Positions 52,920 to 60,830 of a DNA stretch of 64,000 bases are shown in pieces. The stretch's first letter is position 1; every line of letters begins with the position of its first letter. Source of the DNA: JBPRGH01 sp051418055 (GTDB taxonomy: Bacteria > Bacteroidota > Bacteroidia > Cytophagales > Cyclobacteriaceae); the NCBI GenBank assembly GCA_051418055.1, contig JBPRGH010000041.1:62001-126000 (forward strand), written 5' to 3'. The translations under genes were made by a program, and so were the position numbers. The notes under the pieces were generated by a model that worked only from the letters and a program-made list of their open reading frames with translations, had not been told where the DNA came from and ran no database searches.

Positions 52920-53528
52920 ATGAAAAGTTTCGTTCTAAAAATATTATTAATTTTAATATTGCCGGCTTTCACTTACGCGCAGACTCAAAAAGGGGCAATG
53001 TTAACAAATGGCTCAATTAGCTTTTCCTTCAATGATGTAAAGCAGGAGGTGAATAATGATAACCGGGATATTGGAAGCTTAACTACAATCAATTTTAATC
53101 CTTCATTTGGCTATTTTGTCATAAATGGTGTGGCAGCAGGTGCAGGGATTGAGTGGCAGCGATCTGCATTTAAGGATACCGATAACGACAGGTTTATTAC
53201 TCACTCCTTTAGCTTGACACCTTTTGCACGTTATTATTCAGAGCTCGGACCTTTCTTCCATGGTCAGTTTTCCATTGGGGGAGGTAAAAATATGCTTAGA
53301 CCAGATGGAGGGCCGACTAGAGATGTAAGTGATTTTTCATTATTTGGAGTGGCAATTGGATTAGGTTATCCTTATTTCCTTCAGGATCATATATCTATCG
53401 AGCCTATGATTCTTTTCCGTGCTGAAAATAATAAAACTGAAGAACAAAATATTTTTGGTTCCGTTGAAGAGACAGTAAAACATAGAGGATTATTAATTCA
53501 AATAGGATTTACATATTATATTTTTTAA
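52920..53528 (+). CDS. Outer membrane beta-barrel protein
   Basis: A 202-residue protein with a signal peptide (LPAFTYAQ) and alternating strands ending in an aromatic residue (LLIQIGFTYYIF), the classical C-terminal barrel signal. Internal strands include NPSFGYFVINGVAAGAGIEW and PFARYYSELGPFFHG. It sits 10 bp after the first barrel gene and probably shares its transcript. It is a distinct family from its neighbours rather than an obvious copy. Confidence 0.8.
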   Translation: MKSFVLKILLILILPAFTYAQTQKGAMLTNGSISFSFNDVKQEVNNDNRDIGSLTTINFNPSFGYFVINGVAAGAGIEWQRSAFKDTDNDRFITHSFSLTPFARYYSELGPFFHGQFSIGGGKNMLRPDGGPTRDVSDFSLFGVAIGLGYPYFLQDHISIEPMILFRAENNKTEEQNIFGSVEETVKHRGLLIQIGFTYYIF

Positions 53529-53571
53529 TTTGTAAATGTTGATCCCTTGGTAATCAATTAAATATAGAAAG

Positions 53572-54168
53572 ATGAAAAAAATATTAACAACATTAATACT
53601 CACACTATTTGCTTTAGGAGCCTATGCACAAATTGGTGCAGGGGCAAAAGTCGGGGTTAACTTTGCTAACCAGGATATTGAAGGTATTAACACCGAATCC
53701 ACAACAGGGTATCACTTCGGCGCTTATTTTACTTTTGGTATTTCAGAGAATTTTGCACTTCAACCTGAAATCCTTTTTTCAAAACAGGGAGCTGAACTGT
53801 CATACTCTTCAATAACACGTGAAGTTGATTATTCTTATTTAACCATTCCTGTGCTTCTAAGATTTAATATTATGCGTGTTTTAAATCTGCATGCAGGACC
53901 GCAATTTAATATTCTGTCTCGTGCTGAACTTGAAGAATCAGGAACAATGGCCAAAGAAGAAATTACAGACCAGCTAAACTCGTTGGATTTTGCGCTGGCT
54001 TTTGGTGGTGGTGTTAACCTTCCAAAGAATTTTCATTTGGGTTTGCGTTATGTAATCAGCATTACTGATATAAATGAAACCTTTAACCCTTCAAATGTAT
54101 CCATCGACCCTGAAATAAAGAATAAAACACTTCAGCTTTATTTAGGCTATCGCTTTTTTGGTGAATAA
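53572..54168 (+). CDS. PorT-type outer membrane beta-barrel protein
   Basis: A 198-residue protein with signal peptide (LFALGAYAQ) and barrel strands GAGAKVGVNFANQD, FALQPEILFSKQGAEL, LRFNIMRVLNLHAGPQ and NFHLGLRYVISITDINE, ending LYLGYRFFGE. It resembles the gene at 52271 in length and strand pattern, so the two may be paralogs. The block ends with a strong terminator. Confidence 0.85.
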   Translation: MKKILTTLILTLFALGAYAQIGAGAKVGVNFANQDIEGINTESTTGYHFGAYFTFGISENFALQPEILFSKQGAELSYSSITREVDYSYLTIPVLLRFNIMRVLNLHAGPQFNILSRAELEESGTMAKEEITDQLNSLDFALAFGGGVNLPKNFHLGLRYVISITDINETFNPSNVSIDPEIKNKTLQLYLGYRFFGE

Positions 54169-54190
54169 ATAAAAAATCAATTTTAAATTG

Positions 54191-54226
54191 AAAAGCTGTG
54201 TCAGTTATACTGGCACAGCTTTTTTA
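54191..54226 (+). terminator. Rho-independent terminator after the barrel genes
   Basis: AAAAGCTGTGTCAG (54191-54204) pairs with CTGGCACAGCTTTT (54210-54223), one G-T pair, five-base loop, then more T. Confidence 0.9.
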
Positions 54227-54356
54227 TATTATTGTTGAAATTTATCTACATATTATCTCAAATTCACCATAATAATATACATAACACCCTGATTCACTTG
54301 CAATTATCAGTTGGCATACTTTTTCCACTATAAAAGGTAAAAAAGGAAATAGAATT

Positions 54357-54650
54357 ATGGAAAAAAATAAAGAAAAAAGAGTTAGGCAGGAAAGTGATAG
54401 GGTAAAGGAAGAAAGAAGAGTGGATAATCAAGATGAAGCTCAAAATCCAACTACAGAAGCGATGGAAACTGGTAAAGAACAAACTCCTGAAAGCAAAGCC
54501 ACACGCAATGTAAACTCATACGAAAATGAGTTTGGTAGCAAAAAAGCCGGACCGGGAGGTTATGGAGACAGACCAAAAAAGCAACCTGCAACAGATCGGA
54601 AGAGAGAGCAGGATAAAGAAGAAAGAGAAAGAGAAAACAAGAATAAATAA
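54357..54650 (+). CDS. Small, highly charged, probably disordered protein
   Basis: A 97-residue protein made almost wholly of Lys, Glu, Arg, Asn, Gln and Asp, with one uncharged island (NEFGSKKAGPGGYGDRP). No hydrophobic core, signal or Cys is present, so it is probably intrinsically disordered. Support for a real gene: it stands alone between two terminators, AAAGGAAA lies just upstream, and a hairpin terminator follows 10 bp after the stop. The function is unknown; stress-type hydrophilic proteins have this composition. Confidence 0.6.
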   Translation: MEKNKEKRVRQESDRVKEERRVDNQDEAQNPTTEAMETGKEQTPESKATRNVNSYENEFGSKKAGPGGYGDRPKKQPATDRKREQDKEERERENKNK

Positions 54651-54659
54651 CCACCACAG

Positions 54660-54693
54660 AAAAAAGCATGGGGAATTATCCTCATGCTTTTTT
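54660..54693. terminator. Bidirectional terminator between the small gene and tyrS
   Basis: AAAAAGCATG (54661-54670) pairs with CATGCTTTTT (54683-54692) around an AT-rich loop that can add a GGA/TCC pair. A and T runs flank it. Confidence 0.85.
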
Positions 54694-54732
54694 TATTTCC
54701 ATAAATGGAATATACATTTCATCTGAAATATT

Positions 54733-56016
54733 TTACTCTACAATAATGAGGTAATAGTTTTTCTTGCCTTTCTGTGCGAGTAAGTATTTTCCCTGTAGCA
54801 GGTTAAACTCCACATTTTGATCAGGGCCTTCAAGTTTATTTTTATTTATACTTACACCGCCACCTTTTATCATCCTGCGAGCTTCACCTTTAGATGGAAA
54901 GACAATGCCATTGGTAACATCAGAGAGAAGGTCCGTTACATTTTCAGCCTGATCGTAATGGGCCCTGCTAATAGTTACCTGAGGTACTCCTTCCATAACA
55001 TTTAGCAACAGTTTTTCATCAATAGAAGCCAGATCTTCAGTAGTTGCTTTGCCAAATAGGATTTCAGAGGCTTTTACAGCCTGTTCATAATTTTCCCTGC
55101 CATGCACCCGAATAGTTATATCCTCAGCAAGTGCTTTTTGCAGGATCCGCATATGTGGGGCCTCAGCATGATCTTTTTCTAAGGATTCTATTTCTTGCTT
55201 GGATAATAAAGTAAATATGCGAATGAAATTTCCGGCGTCTTCATCGGAAATATTCAACCAATATTGGTAAAATTTATAGGGAGAGGTCCTTTCTGGATCC
55301 AGCCATACATTTCCCTCTTCGGTTTTACCGAATTTTGTACCATCGGCTTTTTTAATTAACGGCGAAGTGATAGCATAGGCTTCACCCTGTGCTTTACGTC
55401 TGATCAATTCTGTACCTGTTACTATATTGCCCCATTGATCAGAGCCGCCAAGCTGTAGCTTACAATTTTTGTTTTGGTAAAGCCAATAAAAGTCATACCC
55501 CTGAACCAGCTGATAGCTAAACTCTGTAAATGACATTCCTGAATCCAGCCGCTTCTGTACTGATTCTTTGGACATCATATAATTGATAGTAATATGCTTT
55601 CCAACATCACGAATGAAATCTAAAAAGCTGAGGCCTTGCATCCAGTCATAGTTATTGACCATTTCAGCTGAATTATCACCAGAACCAAAATTCAGAAACT
55701 TTTCAAGCTGGCCCTTTACTCCCTCAATATTTTTATCAAGCTCTTTTTTATCAAGCAGGTTTCTTTCGGCAGATTTTCCAGAAGGGTCGCCTACCATTCC
55801 GGTTGCACCTCCAATAAGAGCTAAAGGTTTATGCCCGGCTTTTTGCAAATGTACGAGGATCATGATCTGTACAAGATGGCCAATATGAAGAGAGTCAGCA
55901 GTAGGATCAAATCCAATGTAACCCACTGTCATTTCTTTATTTAATTGTTCTTCAGCTCCAGGCATAATATCATGTATCATGCCTCTCCAGCGCATCTCTT
56001 CAACAAAATTTTCCAT
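54733..56016 (-). CDS. tyrS: Tyrosyl-tRNA synthetase
   Basis: A 427-residue class I synthetase. ATG 56016 (MENFVEEMRWRG) is preferred over 56040. The class I motifs are HIGHL (about 44-48, in TADSLHIGHLVQ) and KFGKTEEGN (KMSKS-type, about 230). The Tyr site shows YDWMQGLSFLDFIRD and SYQLVQGYDFYWLY followed by QLGGSDQWGNI. The C-terminal S4-like RNA-binding domain has PSKGEARRMIKGGGVSINK. The TyrRS-typical length (about 420) fits. Monocistronic. Confidence 0.96.
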   Translation of the reverse strand: MENFVEEMRWRGMIHDIMPGAEEQLNKEMTVGYIGFDPTADSLHIGHLVQIMILVHLQKAGHKPLALIGGATGMVGDPSGKSAERNLLDKKELDKNIEGVKGQLEKFLNFGSGDNSAEMVNNYDWMQGLSFLDFIRDVGKHITINYMMSKESVQKRLDSGMSFTEFSYQLVQGYDFYWLYQNKNCKLQLGGSDQWGNIVTGTELIRRKAQGEAYAITSPLIKKADGTKFGKTEEGNVWLDPERTSPYKFYQYWLNISDEDAGNFIRIFTLLSKQEIESLEKDHAEAPHMRILQKALAEDITIRVHGRENYEQAVKASEILFGKATTEDLASIDEKLLLNVMEGVPQVTISRAHYDQAENVTDLLSDVTNGIVFPSKGEARRMIKGGGVSINKNKLEGPDQNVEFNLLQGKYLLAQKGKKNYYLIIVE

Positions 56017-56080
56017 AGCTTCTCTTTTTTCGAGGTGCAAATATAGGAAGCATTAGGAAATAGACCTTAATGAATCAAGG

Positions 56081-56353
56081 TTATAGGCGGTGCAATAAAT
56101 TTTTATGTTTCATAACTATTTGCTGGGTCTCATAATCCAGGTCATCAACAGTTATCGAAAGTGAAAGATAACTTTCAATTGTAATATCTTTTGGCCCATC
56201 ACTAATATGCTCAGCTCGTTGTTCAGGTATAATTTGAATTTCATTACCTGTATAAGTTGGATTCTCCACTTGTTCTTTGCCCAGATCTTCAAGCACATCA
56301 TTAACAAATTCCAGTGCCTGCTCTTCGTCATTTACTCTTACATTTATAAGCAT
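56081..56353 (-). CDS. Small uncharacterised protein
   Basis: A 90-residue acidic, cytosolic-looking protein (MLINVRVNDEEQALEFVND ...). It has no Cys, no membrane segment and no known motif. Predicted alternation is strand, helix, loop, then two strands and a closing helix, so a small alpha-beta fold is plausible. It sits between a TPR gene (43 bp upstream on the same strand) and tyrS. Coding is supported by its smooth codon use, similar to neighbours, and lack of competing frames. I recognise no family. Confidence 0.55.
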   Translation of the reverse strand: MLINVRVNDEEQALEFVNDVLEDLGKEQVENPTYTGNEIQIIPEQRAEHISDGPKDITIESYLSLSITVDDLDYETQQIVMKHKNLLHRL

Positions 56354-56396
56354 AGATATTATTTCGTGATGCTATTTAAATAATGCATTAAACATT

Positions 56397-57839
56397 TTAT
56401 TGTTCAAGGTTTTTTAATGCTCTTCGGGCTTTTCCTTTAATGCTGTTTTCGTAGGTGTAGTTTTTATATTCCAGCACTTGTTCAAAATACATTTTTGCAA
56501 GTTGATTCTTTTTTAAACTAAGGTAAATTATGCCTAACTGCAGGGAGGCATTAGGGGCAAAATATCTGCCATCATGATTTTCAATTGATTCTTTGTACAG
56601 ATTAATTGCATCTTTAATATCTCCTTTAAGATGCTTGATCCTTGCAAGGCGATAGTTAAGCTCTATTTTATCTTTATTATTTAAAGAGAGCGAGAAAGCA
56701 CTGTCGGCCAGCTGAAGTGCTTTATGATAATAGCCACCATCAGTATAATACCTGATCTGAAAAATAGCAGGATGAGCAGGTGAAGATTCATTTAAAAGCT
56801 GCTGTGCATTTTTATCAGTTTCGGTATTAGCCTCTCCTGAGTGCAGAGCTAAAGTTTTATACCGCTCAGCTGCAACAGTATTATCTATGATATAATGGCT
56901 GATATAAATTTTAGAGTAGGCATCTTTAACAAGGTTACCTCCATTGCTTAGAGATATAAATTCTTTATAATAATTAATTGCTTTGAAATGATTGCCCTGA
57001 TGGAGAAAAGTCTCAGCTAAAAGATAGCTGATTATTGGACTATTAATATCTTTTATTTTCAAAAGATGGTCCTGCGCCTCTTTACTCTGGTGTTCCTTGA
57101 TATAAGCAAGGGCTGCTATAAAGCGCATAAGTGAAAATTGGGGGTTTTCGGAAATAACTTTTTCCAGTTGAACCAGTAAATTGCTCTTGTTTTCAATTGT
57201 TAAATATTTTTTGAGAAGGGCAGATAGTAAAAGGGATTCATATTTAACTGGTATTGTAGAATTATTCAGCGTTTCCAGATATTTCAGTCCCTGTTCACTG
57301 TTTCCATAATAGCCAAGAAGGTTTATTACCCATTGATATTGATCAGGTACCGTACTGATCATTATTAATAAAGTACCGGCAATTTTCTTTCCGGGTAAAA
57401 ATTCGGGGTAGTTAATGATGAGATGTTGTGAATTTTTATAAATATCATTCATCAACCACATAAACCTAAGCTCATTGCCTTTTTTAAGCTCTATATGAGC
57501 TGAAAGCATGAGCAGGTCTATTTGATAATAAAGGGAAAGTTGTTCGGAAAGAGGTGATTTTTTAATTTGTTCCAGGGCAGTGTTCAACGTCTGCTGTACT
57601 TCCTCTTCGGAAATATCATCAAACACAATGAACCTTAATGCACCCTGATAGGCATTTAAATAAACTTCTGCAGGAGTAGCATTGGATTTGTTTATTCCCG
57701 TAAAATGGTATGCTTCCAGCTTAAATAGATTGGAGTAATCGTCGGTCTCCCATGCCGGAGCCTGGGCGTAAACCTGAAAGGAGAGAAAAAATAAAAAAAG
57801 GTAAGCCCATAAGCTTACCTTCCTTATATTTCTAATCAT
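56397..57839 (-). CDS. Secreted TPR-repeat protein of unknown function
   Basis: A 480-residue protein. A signal peptide (about 8-26, ending VYAQ) is followed by helical repeats through the whole length. Recognisable TPR-like units lie near residues 260-320 (AYIKEHQSKEAQDHLLKI and LAETFLHQGNHFKAINYYKE) and 365-470 (YHKALQLADSAF, LARIKHLKGDIKDAINLYKE, LGIIYLSLKKNQLAKMYFEQ). It is 4 bp after the coiled-coil/zinc-ribbon gene on the same strand and likely in one transcript with it. Confidence 0.8.
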   Translation of the reverse strand: MIRNIRKVSLWAYLFLFFLSFQVYAQAPAWETDDYSNLFKLEAYHFTGINKSNATPAEVYLNAYQGALRFIVFDDISEEEVQQTLNTALEQIKKSPLSEQLSLYYQIDLLMLSAHIELKKGNELRFMWLMNDIYKNSQHLIINYPEFLPGKKIAGTLLIMISTVPDQYQWVINLLGYYGNSEQGLKYLETLNNSTIPVKYESLLLSALLKKYLTIENKSNLLVQLEKVISENPQFSLMRFIAALAYIKEHQSKEAQDHLLKIKDINSPIISYLLAETFLHQGNHFKAINYYKEFISLSNGGNLVKDAYSKIYISHYIIDNTVAAERYKTLALHSGEANTETDKNAQQLLNESSPAHPAIFQIRYYTDGGYYHKALQLADSAFSLSLNNKDKIELNYRLARIKHLKGDIKDAINLYKESIENHDGRYFAPNASLQLGIIYLSLKKNQLAKMYFEQVLEYKNYTYENSIKGKARRALKNLEQ

Positions 57840-57843
57840 TTGA

Positions 57844-58620
57844 TTATGTTGTTTTTTTCCTTCTTGTTGTTCTTTTAGGCTTCTCTTCCTGAACCTCTAC
57901 ATCAACATCAGCAAGGATACGGCCTGAATGCTCATCGATTACAATCTTCTTCTTTTCTTTGATCTCAGCAATTTTTTGAGGAGGTATAATAATGTTACAA
58001 CCTTCGGCTGCGCCTCTTTTTACTGTTACTACTGCAAGCCCGTTAGAAAGATTAATTCTGAGCTTCTCGTAATACTTATAAAGCTTTGGTTCAATTTTCT
58101 TAACTGCTTTTTCTCTTTCTTTCAGCAATTTACTTTCTTCGTCAGCACTTTCGCCTAAAATTTCCTGAAGCTCCTCTTTTTTGCTTGCAAGATCCTCTTC
58201 ACGTTCACTGATCAGGTTTTCAGTATTTTGAACGTCCTGTTTTTTCTGCTCGATCTTCTCCTGAGCTTCTTTTATTTTTTTCTCGTAAATCTGAATCTCA
58301 AGCTCCTGAAGTTCAACTTCTTTGGTGATGGCATCATATTCACGGTTATTACGCACATTCATCTGCTGATCCTGGTATTTCTGGATCAATTTCTCAGATT
58401 CTTTAATGCCGGTCTTGTAAGATCTTATATTGTCTTCCAGCTCAGCGATATCATTCTGAAAACGAGTTAGTCGGGTTTTGTAACCTTCAACTTCGTCTTC
58501 CAGATCCTGTACCTCGTTAGGTAAATCTCCTCTTAATTTTTTTATTTCGTCTAGATTTGTGTCGATGCTTTGCAGCTTAACCAGGTTTTCAAGCTTTTCA
58601 GCTACTGTAAGGTTTTCCAT
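57844..58620 (-). CDS. Coiled-coil protein of the C4-type zinc-ribbon family, ribbon cysteines lost
   Basis: A 258-residue protein. Residues about 10-195 form a long antiparallel coiled coil rich in Glu, Lys and Gln. The C-terminal region GCNIIIPPQKIAEIKEKKKI and EHSGRILADVDV corresponds to the zinc-ribbon end of the family (CdsZ/YbgI-like 'zf-RING_7'), but only one Cys remains of the usual four. A Lys/Arg tail (KPKRTTRRKKTT) ends it. Such proteins may bind nucleic acid or chaperone Nif3-like neighbours, and the Nif3-like gene is immediately upstream (4 bp gap), a conserved pairing in Bacteroidota. Confidence 0.8.
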   Translation of the reverse strand: MENLTVAEKLENLVKLQSIDTNLDEIKKLRGDLPNEVQDLEDEVEGYKTRLTRFQNDIAELEDNIRSYKTGIKESEKLIQKYQDQQMNVRNNREYDAITKEVELQELEIQIYEKKIKEAQEKIEQKKQDVQNTENLISEREEDLASKKEELQEILGESADEESKLLKEREKAVKKIEPKLYKYYEKLRINLSNGLAVVTVKRGAAEGCNIIIPPQKIAEIKEKKKIVIDEHSGRILADVDVEVQEEKPKRTTRRKKTT

Positions 58621-58624
58621 GTAT

Positions 58625-59722
58625 TTAAAAATAACTTATAGGGTTCGTGACCGTTTCGGACAAATAGAGTGCAAAGTTACTAAATTTTTCTTGTAAAATT
58701 TCAACTAGCAACTCCTTTGTGCTGACCTCACTTTCATAATGTCCGATATCGGCAATGACGATCTGTCCTTCCGCATCGAAAAACTCATGATATTTAAAGT
58801 CAGCAGTTACAAAAGCATCAGCATTTACTCGTTTTGCAGCATTTAGCAGAAAACTTCCGCTACCTCCACATATTGCTACCTTCTCGATTTTTCGGTGGGG
58901 AAGCTGAGTATGCCTTATCATTTGTAAGTTCAATCTATCTTTTAAATGATTTAAAAAGGATTTTGGTTCCATTGGAACATTTAAATATCCGACCATGCCG
59001 GAACCAATTTCCTGGAATTCATTTTCTAAAGTAGTAATATAATAGGCTACCTCTTCATAAGGATGTGCATCTTTTAATGCTTTTAGTATTTTTTGTTCAT
59101 TTAGAGCCGGATAAATGACCTCTACTCTGTTTTCAGTAACCTTTTCTAATATTCCTTTTTCACCTATAGATGGGTTAGCCTCTTCATTTGGTTTAAAGGT
59201 CCCCGTTCCCTCAATGCGAAAGCTGCAGTTGGAGTAATTTCCTATATTCCCTGCCCCCGCTTTATGCAGCGATTCCATTACCTTTTCTGTTTCATCGCTG
59301 GGAATAAAGGTCACCAGTTTATTAAGCATGTTCTGCTTAGGTTGCAGGATTTTTAGGTTCTTCAGGCCGATTTTTTCAGCCAGCTTTTTGTTAACTCCGG
59401 CTATAACATTATCAAGGTTGGTATGAATGGCATAAATAGCTATATTGTTCTGAATAGCTTTAATAACTGTTCTTTCAACATAATTTTTGCCGGTAAGGCT
59501 TTTTAGCCCTTTAAAAATTATGGGATGATGTGAAATTATAAGATTACAATTTTTGTCTATAGCCTCCTGTACCACATCTTCGGTTGTATCAAGTGTGATT
59601 AATACCTTTTCAACTTCTGACTCCGGATTTCCTGTTAATAATCCACTATTGTCGTAGCTTTCCTGATACCCTCGTGGTGCTATATTTTCTAAATAATTTA
59701 TAATGTCTTTTATCTTCGTCAT
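58625..59722 (-). CDS. Nif3-like dinuclear metal centre protein
   Basis: A 365-residue protein of the Nif3/YbgI/YqfO family, started at ATG 59722 (the upstream ATG at 59734 is less family-like). The conserved metal-binding parts are ENIAPRGYQESYDNSGLLTG near the N terminus, NCNLIISHHPIIFKGLKSLTG, IAIYAIHTNLDNV, and near the C terminus KVAICGGSGSFL, DAFVTADFKYHEF and QIVIADIGHYESE. Residues about 125-230 form the extra PII-like domain (YqfO type). The metal-ligand His, Asp and Glu residues are intact. The function is uncertain: GTP cyclohydrolase-like and metal-chaperone roles have been suggested for the family. Confidence 0.92.
   Translation of the reverse strand: MTKIKDIINYLENIAPRGYQESYDNSGLLTGNPESEVEKVLITLDTTEDVVQEAIDKNCNLIISHHPIIFKGLKSLTGKNYVERTVIKAIQNNIAIYAIHTNLDNVIAGVNKKLAEKIGLKNLKILQPKQNMLNKLVTFIPSDETEKVMESLHKAGAGNIGNYSNCSFRIEGTGTFKPNEEANPSIGEKGILEKVTENRVEVIYPALNEQKILKALKDAHPYEEVAYYITTLENEFQEIGSGMVGYLNVPMEPKSFLNHLKDRLNLQMIRHTQLPHRKIEKVAICGGSGSFLLNAAKRVNADAFVTADFKYHEFFDAEGQIVIADIGHYESEVSTKELLVEILQEKFSNFALYLSETVTNPISYF
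58672..58704 (-). promoter_or_regulatory. Internal promoter for the coiled-coil gene
   Basis: On the minus strand TTG, 22 bases, then TAACTTTG (caaagtta on the plus strand, 58672-58679), the Bacteroidota -33/-7 pattern, lies inside the end of the Nif3-like gene and about 50 bp before the coiled-coil start. Confidence 0.6.
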
Positions 59723-59764
59723 TTCTTTTAGCAATTTTGTAACTATTCAGATATACTAAAAAAG

Positions 59765-60808
59765 TTGAATTCCCTATTTAAAATTATACTATATCCATTC
59801 TCTTTTCTTTACGGTCTTATAAACAGCTTACGCAACTGGCTCTATGATCGCAGGATTTTTAAATATACCGAATTTGATATTCCTGTCATAAGTGTGGGTA
59901 ATCTAACTGTGGGAGGTACAGGAAAAACACCTATGGTGGAATATATCATAGAGCTTTTAAAGAGCAAATATAAAATAGCCACACTTAGCCGGGGGTACGG
60001 GCGTAAAACCCGAGGTTTTATATTGGCAGGTTCTCAGGAAACGGCATATACTATTGGTGATGAGCCCTTTCAATTTTATAAAAAGTATAGTGATGATATT
60101 ATAGTATCAGTTGGGGAGGAGCGAATTCTGGCAGTGCCAAGGTTACTATATACACATCCTGAGGTGCAGGTGATTATTTTGGATGATGCTTTTCAGCACA
60201 GGGCCCTAAAACCTGCTTTCCAGATCCTTTTAAATGATTATAACAGGCCATTTTATAATGATCTTCCTATGCCTTCAGGAAGATTGAGAGAGTTTTCAGG
60301 AGGTGCTAAACGTGCCGATATAGTGGTAGTCACCAAATGTCCGGAAGAGATGAGTAAAGAGGAGGTGTCACTTATTACTGAAAAAATTGAAAGAATGATA
60401 GGTGAGAAGAAAAAAATATTTTTTTCGTATATGAGCTATAAAACCCCGGTTGCCCTTAATACGGAATTAACATCAGTACCTCAGGATGTGATTGTAGTAT
60501 CAGGAATTGCTAATGTGGCACCACTTTTGACACACATCAAAAAGCATTATATGCTTATCAGGCATTTTAAATTTGCTGATCATCATTATTATACACAAAG
60601 GGATATAGATAAAATAGTAACTTTTGTGCAAAACCAGGATAAAGAACTTACAATAATTACAACAGAGAAAGACGCGGTGAAGCTTAAGCCTTTTTTTAAA
60701 GATGTTGCAATCCCTGTATTTGTATTGCCTATAGAAGTTAAATTCCATGATAATGAGGAGGATTTTCAGGAGCTGGTATTTGAGGCGGCTACCTATAAAG
60801 AAGATTAA
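59765..60808 (+). CDS. lpxK: Tetraacyldisaccharide 4'-kinase
   Basis: A 347-residue LpxK that phosphorylates the lipid A disaccharide at the 4' position. It starts with TTG at 59765 to keep the membrane-proximal N-terminal helix (FKIILYPFSFLYGLINSL). The P-loop is VGNLTVGGTGKTPMVEYI (about 45-62). The family Walker B-like stretch is VQVIILDDAFQHRALKP, with the DD-x-x-Q-H motif. GDEPFQFYKKY and ATLSRGYGRKTRGF are also conserved. The enzyme sits on the cytosolic face of the inner membrane. It is divergent from the Nif3-like gene. Confidence 0.95.
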   Translation: MNSLFKIILYPFSFLYGLINSLRNWLYDRRIFKYTEFDIPVISVGNLTVGGTGKTPMVEYIIELLKSKYKIATLSRGYGRKTRGFILAGSQETAYTIGDEPFQFYKKYSDDIIVSVGEERILAVPRLLYTHPEVQVIILDDAFQHRALKPAFQILLNDYNRPFYNDLPMPSGRLREFSGGAKRADIVVVTKCPEEMSKEEVSLITEKIERMIGEKKKIFFSYMSYKTPVALNTELTSVPQDVIVVSGIANVAPLLTHIKKHYMLIRHFKFADHHYYTQRDIDKIVTFVQNQDKELTIITTEKDAVKLKPFFKDVAIPVFVLPIEVKFHDNEEDFQELVFEAATYKED

Positions 60809-60817
60809 TGATTTGAC

Positions 60818-60825
60818 TAACTTTG
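60818..60825 (+). promoter_or_regulatory. -7 promoter element for the putative porin
   Basis: TAACTTTG followed by CACC, the classical Bacteroidota -7 form, lies just after the lpxK stop. Five bases further is the GTG at 60831 that best starts the porin. Confidence 0.65.
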
Positions 60826-60830
60826 CACCT

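Noticed and set aside
56397..58620. Possible single fused gene of TPR and coiled-coil parts
   Set aside because: A stop and a new ATG separate them and the TPR protein starts with its own signal peptide.
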